Shown piece by piece: positions 49,109 to 59,580 of a DNA stretch of 64,000 nt. Under the pieces are notes generated by a model, which saw only the letters and a list, made by a program, of their open reading frames with translations, was not told the DNA's origin and did no database searches. Where the stretch lies: NCBI GenBank assembly GCA_039881145.1, contig JAYKKI010000139.1:558001-622000 (forward strand), written 5' to 3'. The stretch is from Druceiella hillmani. Taxonomy: Eukaryota; Arthropoda; Insecta; Lepidoptera; Hepialidae. Position numbers and translations under genes: made by a program. Position 1 is the first letter of the stretch; the number at the start of each line of letters is the position of its first letter.

Positions 49109-49949
49109 TAGGGTTGGCTATTATGTAATAAATTGTCAATAATATTATAATTAGTTATTATATTTCCAATTTAAAATTAATTGATCGTCGATATAATGAT
49201 CTGTACTACATATCTCCTAAATACTGGCAGGGAATGGATAGCATCTGTGTAAAATTCAGGCTACTTGGAATAAAAAAAATGGTCTGTGAAGTGTTGTAAA
49301 TGGTTTTTATAATCCATTTTTTTTCTTGAGGCAGGATTGAGCTACCTAAACAAACGATAATGATTGGGTGTAAGGTCGGGCGAATATGGCGAGAGAGGAT
49401 CTGTGTCCAACCAACATTCAGAACTTTAAGGCGAGTCTATTTGGCTATATGAGAACCGGGCTCCGGCTATGGCTGGTCCGCGCTAAGTTCATGTAGTACC
49501 CACGCACCGCATTTCAAGCTTTTTTTCAAGCGGTGTAAATAATTCTCTATAGTTCCATGGAAGCAACTGAGCTCATTGCTAACCAGCGTTTCTTTAATCG
49601 ACTATCTTCTTCAATAATCCGTTGTCCAGAGCGTGGTTGATCACACAGAGAATAATCGCCTCTGCAAAACCGCTGGAACCATCGTTTTACAGTAGTTTTA
49701 TATATTCTTTCAGGAGCTGTGCGTTGACATATGTTATGCGTAGTAACCAGATTGGTACTCGTGGACACTCACATGGGTCTAAATATCGTCCATATTTTAT
49801 GCGTGTTAACAATGCAGCTTCTCATTTATTAATGAATCAGTAAGATCGTGCCGGACCCTTCATAAATCTTTGATCATGGAATCTTCTAGAACTTTCCCAT
49901 ATTTTTGAGATAATTTTTGAAAAAAAAACATTCCTTATTGGCCAACCTA
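49109..49949 (-). mobile_element. mariner (Tc1/mariner) element, internally deleted
   Basis: The right end reads, on the minus strand, TAGGTTGGCCAATAAGG. The left end reads TAGGGTTGGCTATTATG on the plus strand. These are inverted termini of the TTAGGTTGG type known from irritans-like mariners. TA dinucleotides at 49109-49110 and 49948-49949 could be the target duplication. The body is about 840 bp against the usual 1.3 kb, because the middle of the transposase is missing. Such deletion derivatives can be mobilised only if an intact copy exists elsewhere in the genome. Confidence 0.85.
49180..49850 (-). pseudogene. mariner transposase, N- and C-terminal parts only
   Basis: On the minus strand the frame starting near 49768 shows the second helix-turn-helix and linker: TTVKRWFQRFCRGDYSLCDQ and PRSGQRIIEEDSRLKK. 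After a stop, the text around 49500 reads GAWVLHELSADQP (the WVPHEL box). It then jumps, with about 130 residues missing, to SHIAK and LKVLNVGW. A further frame has LSPYSPDLTPNHYRLF (near 49380), then FYTDAIHSLP (near 49240). The deletion removes the first catalytic Asp region. The Asp of the family's PSDYHLF box is His here (PNHYRLF), so the third catalytic residue is lost as well. It cannot be active. Confidence 0.85.
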
Positions 49950-50810
49950 ACCATCATGACACTCATTTACTTATTGTCATAATTAAAAATCCATAGGGAC
50001 ATATGCCGTTGACCAAAATTTATTAGACCAAAGAAAAAGTTTTATCTTAGACAGTATAAAAATATTAGTAATGTACAAATTTGACTGAGTACCTTCAATC
50101 TGAAAACCTTCATGGCCTCTTTGTAATGAAACTAAGTACCATTTTTACAAAAAAAATATTTTTCTTGTACAAATTATTAGACGAAAAATATTTCAATTGA
50201 TACAACCAAAAATCGGTTTAATGATCTCATAAATTAGATCATCATTTGAGCCACGTCATGGTACCAATAATACTTATCTCTATTGATACACGGTGAAAGA
50301 AATGTTGGGAAAATATTATTTCATACTTAACGTATCTTTCTTGTATAGGGATACAAATAAACCTAATATTAGTAATTGGCAACTCAAACTACATCGCAGC
50401 CGAAAAAAACTTTGTATTCACCGCGCGAGCTAAACAATTATTAGCATCATAAATCTTAATCTTTACTTACTACGTAATTGCCCATTACAAGACGCCATAA
50501 TTCGTAATGCACTGGACATTAATTAAATTAAGGAAATGTTGTCGGAGCAAAGTTAGGCGAGCAACTTAAATTAGCACATCAATCTTAACGCTCCGTGATT
50601 ACAGTCTAAATGTTATTAAACTATAAATTAGAATTTTTTTAAATTTTTTAATACGTATTATGAACGATAAATAATCTAGAGAAATTTGCACTTTGGAAAC
50701 CACTAGGAAATTGCTATGAAAAAAATGATTTCAATTGGTTTGTAACCTGTTCCCTGTTTTTAAGGTTTTCAATGTTCATTCTCGTAGCCTGCAGACTTAC
50801 AGAATTAAAG

Positions 50811-50874
50811 ATTAAAGAATAAAATAAAAATTATACAAGAAAAAAAAATTAAAGAATAAAATAAAAATTATACA
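50811..50874. repeat. 37-bp tandem repeat, two copies
   Basis: ATTAAAGAATAAAATAAAAA with TTATACA starts at 50811 and again at 50848. Confidence 0.85.
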
Positions 50875-51664
50875 CATATCTAAAAACCTCTCTTCTTTGT
50901 GTTTATATCCAAAAGCCTTCCTAAAAAGTAATTTCCATCTAAAATTCTTATAGATACTGTAATTTTTCTTGATCTGTGCTATCTTTTAATACACCTTTAT
51001 CCTATCAATGTTAAAAGTTATATTTTTTTGAAAATTTAATATATTGTAAATTCATTATTTTTTTAAATATTTGTGGCAGTTTATTTCAGTCACTGATAAT
51101 ATTAAATTCATAATACCTAGTGGTTTGTTAGCCAAAAAGACGTCATTTACGTAACAATACAATGCTTAAAGTGGAAAGCGTAAAAATTTTTTTGTTTCTT
51201 TGCGCTAATTTTTGGAACTACATATTCGATTTCAAAAGATTCTTTTGCGTTTTAATATCCATATTTAAAGAAGATTATAAATTAATTATTTTTTTGTAAG
51301 CTATTACATAGTTTATAGTGTTACGGTTTCAAAACTTAGTGTTAAATGCACAGATCATAGTTATGCGTCTGATTTTTTTAAATTAGATCCGGGCAATTTC
51401 AAAAGAAAATATATTTTGCCGTCATCATAATTAAATTCCAAGGTTAAACTTTCAAGCATATGGGAATGGATTTAAGAGAAGAATATTTTTCTCACGGCCA
51501 ACTTTATTATAAGTGTGTAGACATGTACCGCCTTCTTATCTAAACGCCTCCACACACGTAAAATAACTCGGACGCAAATTCCCATGATGCCACGTGCAAT
51601 GAAACCCTTCCAACTCGATACCGATACTCAAAAGACATTGCATTTCATGGAGAAGGGAAATTTT

Positions 51665-51726
51665 ATCTTTACAGATTCAATAAAACCTATGCAGTCTGCC
51701 CTGGTTTTATTGAATCTGTTTAAAGA
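51665..51726. repeat. Hairpin with 22-24 bp arms
   Basis: CAGATTCAATAAAACC (51672-51687) is reverse-complemented exactly at 51703-51718. Pairing continues through ATCTTTA on the left and TAAAGAT on the right after a two-base bulge. The loop is 15 bases. Confidence 0.85.
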
Positions 51727-52474
51727 TATTTGGTGTACTTTTATATCAACACAATATGAGTAGCGATGGAAAAATACGCTGAATATGTTATTTATCGAAG
51801 GAATCGCGATGTGATAGAGAATTAGAGACGTTGTTAATATTATGAACAAGAATAAGCTAGAATAACACATCTATCGTACGAAAGCATGTCTAAATATCAT
51901 TCAGTAAGAGAATGATCTGGGAATTTCGTCTATTTGATGACGACAGGTTGATGGTATGAAACAGAGTTGTATTTGAGCCTTTCATTTTTTTTAGAACTTC
52001 ACTTAAATATTTAACATTACAGCGTGTATAGTCTACCCCGTAATCAAGGTTAGATATATAAAAGACAGTCTGTTTTGCCTTATTGTTCAGGTAGTGTATA
52101 TATTAATTGGTTTAGCTAATTTTTGTCACTGACTTATATTGCTAAAAACTGGTCCAAAGTAATCTCTAAAAAAGGGGAAAATCGTTTCATTAACCGAATA
52201 TTTCTTTTTATTTTTTGGCATTCGGTCGATCCAAACGGGACCTTACTATTGAAATAAAGCTTTTGTTGGCTTTTGAAACAGTTGCAGATCCCAGATTTAC
52301 AATGTACTTACTTTTATATTTAATTGTGGGCCAAAGCAGATTTAATGCTTTAGCCCAAAACTAAATAATTTAAATTAAGGATAATTTAATTTTTAGGACT
52401 CTTCGTAGAAAAGAAGAAGATGTTTGAGTTATAATTGACAAGCATTTTTAATTTTTATGATTCCGTGCCTAAGA

Positions 52475-52534
52475 AAGAAAAATAAACTCTTATAATACCA
52501 CTCGTGAGTGATATCATAAGAGTTTATTTTTCTT
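52475..52534. repeat. 60-bp near-perfect palindrome (hairpin)
   Basis: The arms are 29 bases with two mismatches and only GT between them at the centre (CACTC-GT-GAGTG). The outer 19 bases, AAGAAAAATAAACTCTTAT, pair perfectly. In RNA from the minus strand both mismatches would be G-U wobble pairs, as in the palindrome at 24178 (there on the plus strand). Confidence 0.85.
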
Positions 52535-52689
52535 GCGTCTATAGGTTAGTCATAGCTGATTTCCTAATAAATTAATTAATATGGGAACTTAAAATTTAGC
52601 ACAGTGATAAAATACAATTACCTACGTATATCTTACTTAATAACTAACAAACAAAAATATTTATACTAATTATACAGACAATAAATTTA

Positions 52690-52862
52690 CATGATCAAGA
52701 GGAAGGCCATCCACCAGATGGCTGAATGGGGTTAAGAGAGACTTGAAGCTTTTGGGAATAAACAGATAGAAGGCTGTTGTGTTGGATAGGGTCAGATAGA
52801 GATGGCTTAGATATACAGCATTGGCCTGCAACTGGATCCCGTGCTTAACAAAAAGAAGAAGC
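52690..52862 (+). pseudogene. LINE ORF2 C-terminal fragment (RTE-like), broken
   Basis: One frame reads GRPSTRWLNGVKRDLKLLGI, NR, stop, KAVVLDRVR, stop, RWLRYTALACNWIPCLTKRR. This is the GRPxxRWxDGVxxDLxxLG ... AxDRxxWR ending common at the C-terminus of RTE-type and related LINE reverse transcriptases, here with two in-frame stops. It is followed by AAAAAGAAGAAG, a likely simple 3' tail. Only the last 55 or so codons are present, so it is a 5'-truncated scrap or the end of a decayed element. Confidence 0.7.
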
Positions 52863-53179
52863 TATTCATATGATCAAAAATTACATTAATATTCATGAGA
52901 TTTATAGAAATGCTTGATATCCTTAACTTACACGTTTACCTTCATATGTTTTTCAAACATTCGTGGTGCGAATTCTACTAGCACCATAGTTTATTTCTAT
53001 TTACACTTAAAATTTAGAGTCGTCTACATGCAATACATATGTTATAAATTAATATGAAACTTGTGCAAAACATAGACTCGATTGCACGATACTTGTCATT
53101 ATGTAGGACTGCAGGATACTTGTCATTAGATAGCAATTGCTGAAGACTGTCGATATCTATTTCAAAATAAGCTGGGGAA

Positions 53180-53316
53180 ATATTGGAAATTCATTTAAGT
53201 CTCACAATAGATATTGATATCATTGTTATCATACAACGAAACCTAAGTCGTAGTTAATAATTTAAATAAAGTAGACTAATTTGTAGAACCACATAAATGC
53301 ACACACACACACACAC
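53180..53316 (+). repeat. Short repeat family, distant copy 3, followed by (CA)n
   Basis: ACAACGAAACCTAAGTCGTAG (as ACAACGAAAC and CCTAAGTCGTAG, 53233-53253) and then AATTTAAATAAAGTAGA follow the order of the 34.48-kb copy. The upstream CTGAAGA box is not recognisable. A (CA)n tract ends the segment at about 53300-53316. Confidence 0.5.
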
Positions 53317-53840
53317 TTTGATAGACTTTCTTATTAAACTGAGATTCGATAAAACAGTTTATTTAGTTAAGTTTAAAAAATTTGTATTCAATACGTGGAA
53401 ATAAAAAGAAAATTTGTAAGGTGTGCCTTGACCTGGTTGATTGGCTAAGCTTTATAATTTTTCACGAAACGTGAACAGTTGTTTCTATGTCTTTACAGTT
53501 GAAGTTTTTTTATTTCAATGTTGGACTTACATAGTACTGAAAATATCGAAAAAGTGGTTGAACACGTTTTTGAGAAAATCGAATGTAATTTTTTTCGTAT
53601 TATTCGATTAGGTAAAAAAATAGTCAAGTGCATGTAAAAAAATGCAAAAAGCAAAGTCAGACATGAAAAATTCCGAAAGCATTTTAATTCCAATTTTAAT
53701 GAAACGCTAATACCTAGAGTCATTTAAGCTTCTTCAAAGGTACACATGAAAAATTAAAAAGGCGGTGGATACATTGCACATCAGAAGTTTATTATTAAGT
53801 AAATTACTTAAAAATTAAAAATGGTAAAAGAAACGTCCAT

Positions 53841-53852
53841 ATTATTATCGAA
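53841..53852 (+). repeat. Left target-site duplication of the jockey insertion
   Basis: ATTATTATCGAA here is repeated after the poly(A) tail at 55704-55715. The first A of the right copy could belong to the tail. Confidence 0.85.
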
Positions 53853-55570
53853 AAGCCACACAACATCTTAAAACTCTAATCAAAGAATTGGCAAATGAGA
53901 ATCTACAATCATATCTCACAAAACTGACACATACTAGTGACACAAACTACTCGTTATGGAAAGCTACCAAAAACCTAAAGCGTCCCAAACAACAAGTCAC
54001 ACCGCTAAGAACAAAAACGGGATCCTGGGCTCGCTCTGATAGTGAAAAAGCTAACAGATATGCTGATCACCTACATGAAGTTTTTGAACCGTTTCCCAGC
54101 AGTAATCAATATCTGGACAATGAAATAGAGGAGTACTTAAAGACACCTATTCAAATGTGCTTACCACTTAAGCATGTGACACCAAATGAACTGAGGCGGG
54201 AAATCCTAAAACTCCAGGAAGGCAAATGCCCTGGCTATGACCTTATCGACGCGACACTTTTGAAACACCTCCCAAAAAAAGGAATACTGTTCATACTCGC
54301 TATTTTCAACGCATGTTTAAGACAGTCCTACTACCCAAGCCAGTGGAAAATAGCACAGGTAATAATGATACTGAAACCAGGTAAACCTGCTCAAGAAGTG
54401 TCATCTTATAGACCTATCAGTCTCCTTCCGGTAATTGGAAAATTACTGGAAACGATAATACTTAACAGAATGAGGGAACACTTAGCAAATATAATACCAA
54501 CACATCAGTTTGGATTTAGAGAGGGCCACGGAACTATCGAGCAAGTGCATAGGCTGGTTGATGTCATAAGTAGAGCATTGGAAAATAAACAATATTGCTC
54601 CGCAGTCTTCTTAGACATTAGCCAAGCATTTGATAAGGTATGGCATACTGGGCTTCTCTTTAAAATTAAAAAAATGTTACCGCACTCCTTTTTTCCGTTG
54701 ATTAAATCGTATCTTGGAAAAAGATGCTACGAAGTGAAATATAACTCCGAAACATCAGAAATGCACCCAATTAAGTCAGGAGTTCCACAGGGTAGTATAC
54801 TGGGACCAGTACTCTATTTGATATTTACAGCAGATCTACCTACTTATGCCAACACTACCACAGCGACATACGCAGATGATACCGCACTTCTTTCGTCACA
54901 TGATAATCCCGATTCCGCATCTGAAAGCCTCCAATCCCATATCTCTCTCATCCAAGCATGGTGCCAGCAGTGGCGTATTAAAGTCAACACAGATAAGTCA
55001 GCCCAAGTAACTTTCACACTTAGAAGAAAAACCTGCCCACCTGTAAAACTTTTTGATACAGCGATCCCACAATCAGATGACGCCAAATACTTGGGTATGC
55101 ACCTCGACCGTCGACTCACTTGGCGTAAACATATATGGACTAAAAGGAAGCAACTAGACAGCAAACTCCGCAGCATGTACTGGCTAATCGGCCGTAAATC
55201 ACAATTGACAGATTCCAGTAAAATGGCTATCTATAAAACGATACTGAAGCCCATATGGACTTACGGCATTCAGCTTTGGGGCACAGCCAGCCATAGTAAC
55301 ATCGAAATACTTGAAAGGTTCCAAAGTAAAACAATGAGAGCCATGTTTAATATACCATCCCACATAAGCAACAAATATGTGAACCTAGATTTAAATCTGA
55401 GAACTGTGAAGGACGAAATTGAAATAAACAGCAAGAAATATCAACTCAGACTGGACCAACATATGAACGAACTAGCTGCTGAACTTCAAGGAGAGGGCAG
55501 TCTAAGATTCTCCCGCCTTAAGAGGAATAGCGTATCTGAACTTGCGACAAGATTCGCGGACAAAATATGA
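53853..55570 (+). CDS. Jockey-type reverse transcriptase, 5'-truncated ORF2
   Basis: The frame is open without interruption from the insertion point to TGA 55568-55570 (about 572 codons). An in-frame TTG at 53888 gives 560 residues. No true start codon is expected because the endonuclease-coding half is missing. Counting from 53888, RT motifs are KCPGYDLIDATLLKHLP (about 113-129), YRPISLLPVIGKLLE (about 173-187), HQFGFREGHGTIEQV (about 213), AVFLDISQAFDKVWH with Asp243, SGVPQGSILGPVLY (about 299) and TYADDTALL with Asp330 and Asp331. So all three catalytic Asp are present. The thumb and C-terminal region follow (KYLGMHLDRRLTWRKHI, YGIQLWGTAS), ending in the jockey-like LRTVKDEI part. The protein would copy LINE RNA, but this copy has no promoter of its own. 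Confidence 0.95.
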
Positions 55571-55703
55571 GGATTGCACCGTTGGGTGCATGTCTTTGCT
55601 AAGAATAATTTAGCTGATGAAAATCTGACAACACATTAGATTATTGTTTGAAACAAACAGATCGCTAAGTAGCAGGATATAAAAAAAAAAAAAAAAAAAA
55701 AAA
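53853..55703 (+). mobile_element. jockey-clade LINE, young 5'-truncated insertion
   Basis: This insertion contains the RT part of ORF2, a short 3' untranslated region (55571-55680, with the hairpin-like GCACCGTTGGGTGC at 55576) and a poly(A) tail of 23-24 bases. Matching 11-12 bp target-site duplications flank it. This is the expected outcome of target-primed reverse transcription that stopped early. The open frame starts at the very first base after the left duplication, which fits 5' truncation within ORF2. The intact frame, the pure tail and the identical duplications all say it is recent, unlike every other element here. It lacks the endonuclease and the promoter. Confidence 0.95.
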
Positions 55704-55715
55704 ATTATTATCGAA
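55681..55715 (+). repeat. Poly(A) tail and right target-site duplication
   Basis: A run of 23-24 A (from about 55681) ends at 55703-55704. It is followed by ATTATTATCGAA, identical to 53841-53852. Confidence 0.9.
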
Positions 55716-58700
55716 GAACTGTTTGATGCTCCTCACCAGACGGAATGTTCTCCGTCATTTACCAAGAGAAATGTTCATCGCCATTTTATATGTGCAATAA
55801 TTTTTTTTTTAATTCCGCACATATTCATGAAGATGTCCATCAGAAGAGTCTATTCTTGCAATATCTTACCCATAGGTCTAAAGCTACCGAAACAATAGTC
55901 AATGACACATGAATGGTTGGACCTGATGTATAAGGATTTCCAATTTCACAACTGAACTTTAAGACAAAGAAATACAACTCAGTCACTTTACGAATATTCC
56001 ATGCGTCTAATATTTTGAACATTTAAGGGTACAAAATTTTTCTATTAAACTCCACATAGATGTTAATGTCATTAACCACGGTATTAACATTTTGCATAGC
56101 ATATTAATCCCAAGCCTAAAGATAGCGTTAATCTCTCAAAAATATAAAATAGTTATTGCTTTTCTGTAATCTGCTGATCAGATTTTAGTAACACAATTCT
56201 GTTGCTAACATTTGTGCTAGCAATTTTCAAAATAAAGTACATTTTGGTGCATATTTCTGAGTACACACCAATTGAAATTGTAAAAATATAATTAGTCCTT
56301 TTAAATTATATTTGACACAACGTGTGAAACTAAAAAAAACTCCGGGTACTTAATTTACCACTTCTATAATTAAAATAACAATATTTTAATGAAAATGCGG
56401 ATTAATGTCACTACGCCAAATTTAAATTTTCTATGTCAAACACATGAGTATTCTTACAAAAGATTCCGTTTTTCTTTTGGGGGTACAGAATCCCAAAAAC
56501 TGCCAAGTGTCTTACACCCATGAATACATATATAGTTTTCTGGTTATACCGAGTTCTATAAACTTTGGTAAAGCAAAATAATTGATTTCCACCCATAAAT
56601 TGTGTTTCAAATTGTGGACTAAATAAAAAGCATAGTAAGTGTTGTAATATATAATTAAAAAACGACAAACACAGATATTTTCACAACGATGCCATTTAAT
56701 ATATGGCACGAGCGATATTCAAACTTTGTTTTCAAACTTTAACTCCCGTGAGAACGCACCGCCCCGTCGTTGCCATTTGGTCTGTTTGTTCAATTAGTTT
56801 CGCAAACATAACAAGTATTTAAACTGAGCGAAGTTACCAAGTAATCATTTTCAAGGTACGTTAAATATCGTTGATGTGTAAGGTGATCTATAAACCCGTC
56901 TATATTAATTTGTTATCAACCGGCGCATTTGACGACGTACAAACCCATTCGATACCTGATTTTGTTAAGTTTAACCTAAAATTGAAAAAATAAAAAACCT
57001 AATTTTAAGACTTAAAACACATACTTTTAGTAACTTTTTGGGAGAAAAACGTAACATCGAAAATTTTCTTGATTTTCACCAGCAAAACTATTGAATGAAA
57101 ATTTATGAAAATATATTATTACGAATTACCTACATAATTGCATTTCAAAGTATTATGAAAATGGGGAAAGCTTGTATTATTAACTTCCAAGTTCTAAAAT
57201 CTACTCTCGTAACAGAAGACCCGGTTTTATAACTAATTAATACTTAATTAATTAATTTTTATTATAATATCGCATCGCATGTTGATTAAAGAGACCAAAA
57301 GAATTTATTTGTTTCACTGTGATGACGCATCGGAAATATAAATAACAAAATTAACAAAAGTGGCAAAATTCCACATTTTTCGGTTAAGAGAAATTCCGCA
57401 AAAAATTATATCTACAGAAACACGAATAGTGTTTCTGTAGTAAATCAATATTATTAGTGCGGTCTTTTTCGGAATTAGTCCTCGTTGTTATCTTCAATGT
57501 AAATAAGGGTCGGACTTATTCCCCTGCTCTGTAAAGGTCATTCATACAATGGTGTTTTACTGCAAATACTCTTTTCGATCCCAAGAGCGTTAAAATTGCT
57601 TAACGTAGCCCGTTTCAGGTCCAAACTTATCTCGAGAAATAGTAGTTTTTAAATATGTTATAATTACTTAAAATATAAGAGTTGATAGTACTCTACTCTA
57701 AAAAAATTAATGAGTGAGGAGATGAAGAAGGACAAGCTAAAATCTGAATAATAAAATATCTAAATTCACCTTGGACAGCCAGATCTCGTGTCTGCCAGAC
57801 TAAACCTTTGTACTAAAAGGTTAACTTATAAATTCCAAGTAAAAGAAGTCTGCAATACTAAATTGGACGCGTTTCAGTTTAAGTTTGTATACAGCCAACG
57901 TATTTTTCAAACCCAATTTAGGCAATTTCATTTAACAAAGCTATCATAAACATACCACTTATTAAAATTTCTCTTTAATATTGTGTCATGATTTACGGTA
58001 TATTCACTTTTCTGTTTAAATATTGCAAACTAAAATTACTTGCAAGTTAATTATCATTCACTTTGGTATATAGACCGACGTAGGTTACGTGAGTTACCAT
58101 ATATTTTGAGAGCCGAGAGTTTGACTTCAACTGAATAATGGTAAGATGTACCTAAAATATATATTTTTGTTTTATTATAAATTATATTTATAACCTGGCA
58201 TTAACCAGACTATACTTCTGCAATTTAGGTAACATTTAAACCTTTTCACTACTGAGTTTTTAATACCAAAAGCTTAAACAAGCTTAACAAGATTGTAACA
58301 CAAATTATTTGCAATAGCCCATATTGCGTTAGAATTATTACAGTTTATATTATAGATGATTACTATCAAGTTAATAAGGATCCAAAATCATCTTTAATCC
58401 GTATTTTAGTATTTTGTGAAGGTAACCACCACAAAAATAACATGCTCTTTGCTAGAAAATGGGACATACTTTGATGAACGTGTTACAAAACTCAGTATCA
58501 AAAGATGTTTCGGTCATGTCATCGTACTTCATAAAATACTTAGAGTAGGCTACATTGACAAACCGATAAGTTGGAACACCAATATTGCCTATAAAAAGAT
58601 AGTATATAGAGCGTTAAAATGTATCTTCCGTTCCGATGGAAGATGAACGCGAAAAATTTAACTATCGGTTTCGTTGTCTGTATTTCGTACTCCTTACTCC

Positions 58701-59310
58701 GAATAATGCTTATGAGACCTAATTCTGGCTATTATTTAGAAAAATTTAATCTAAGATTAAAATCGTCTATATATGGCAAATTTCCATCGACTAGTATGTA
58801 GCACGTTTCAATTTTGCACTGGTTTCTTAGTTTATTTCAAAGCAATTCTCTTCAATATATTTAGGTAGTTAATTATATCTGTTAAGGACAAAGTAACTTT
58901 TCACTTAAAGCGTTGGCGATTGGTAAACTTATATTTCGATAAGAACCTGCTTTGATTCTAAGAACGAATTTAGTTTATACAATTTCTTGCCAAGTACCAA
59001 TAGAAGTTTTATCTCACCCCAGTTCAAAATAAAATTTTCTCAACATTTCTTTTGGTTGGGAATTTCCGTGAAACTAATTGCAATTTCCTTTAAATTTGCA
59101 ATTAATTATAATGGTATACCTTTCAACATACGTTCAGTTTTATATAATAATATTAATGTTTTATTTACTGTAACTGAAATAAATATGGTTGTATAATATA
59201 ACGAGTCCAAATATTGAAATATACGCCAGTATTTAATTTCAAAGAGGAAATTACCGTGCTTTCCGAAATACATTATTTACAAAGCTGCAAGGTTTCTGGG
59301 AGGATGGTTC
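55716..59310. other. AT-rich stretch without recognised gene
   Basis: No coding sequence is recognised. A patch at 56700-56960 is richer in G and C (GAACGCACCGCCCCGTCG, CAACCGGCGCATTTGACGAC) without a sustained frame. It could be a noncoding conserved element. Open frames at 55840, 56411, 56512, 58416, 58619 and 58987 show no family motif. The frame at 58416-58646 has the most varied codon use of these. Confidence 0.4.
57412..57440. repeat. Perfect 12-bp hairpin, 5-base loop
   Basis: CTACAGAAACAC (57412-57423), loop GAATA, GTGTTTCTGTAG (57429-57440). A short, very stable hairpin of unknown role. Confidence 0.8.
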
Positions 59311-59321
59311 AGTATATATAT

Positions 59322-59580
59322 ATATGATTAATTGTTAATGAAAGTTCCAAGATGTGTAAGAACAGCTACTAGGAGAAGTTCCATTGTGTATATGATTACT
59401 TATTAGAGGAAGGTACAGGATATGCATGACTAATTATCATAAGAAGTTCGAGATATATCTGACTAACTATTAAAGGAAGTTCCAAGATGTACATAAAATG
59501 CTTTTATATATAGTTCCATTGTGTATGATATATGATTAATTATTAGAGAAAGTTCCGGGATGTATATGGCTAATTATTAT
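59322..59580. repeat. Degenerate minisatellite of about 35-bp units
   Basis: Units of the form ATGATTAATTATTAG, AGGAAGTTCCA and AGATGTAT repeat about seven times with point changes and small indels. For example, GAAAGTTCCAAGATGTGT, GAGAAGTTCCATTGTGTAT, GGAAGTTCCAAGATGTAC and GAAAGTTCCGGGATGTAT follow each other. The degree of decay suggests an old array. Confidence 0.8.

Larger units (their letters stand above)
50090..52450 (+). repeat. Block duplication, copy 2 (partner at 44.2-46.57 kb)
   Basis: Anchors in the same order as in copy 1 are TCATAAATTAGATCATCATT and TTGAGCC near 50228-50256, AAAAAGTAATTTCCATCT near 50923, and TTCCCATGATGCCACG near 51579. Then come AGATCCCAGATTTACAATGT near 52287 and GGGCCAAAGCAGATTTAATG near 52328. 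The alignment is interrupted by insertions, including a 37-bp tandem repeat (50811-50874) and the hairpin at 51665-51726. The 80-codon frame at 51628-51870 is not conserved in the partner. Confidence 0.65.

Noticed and set aside
54844..55176. 110-codon minus-strand frame inside the jockey RT
   Set aside because: It is the antisense shadow of an intact RT frame.
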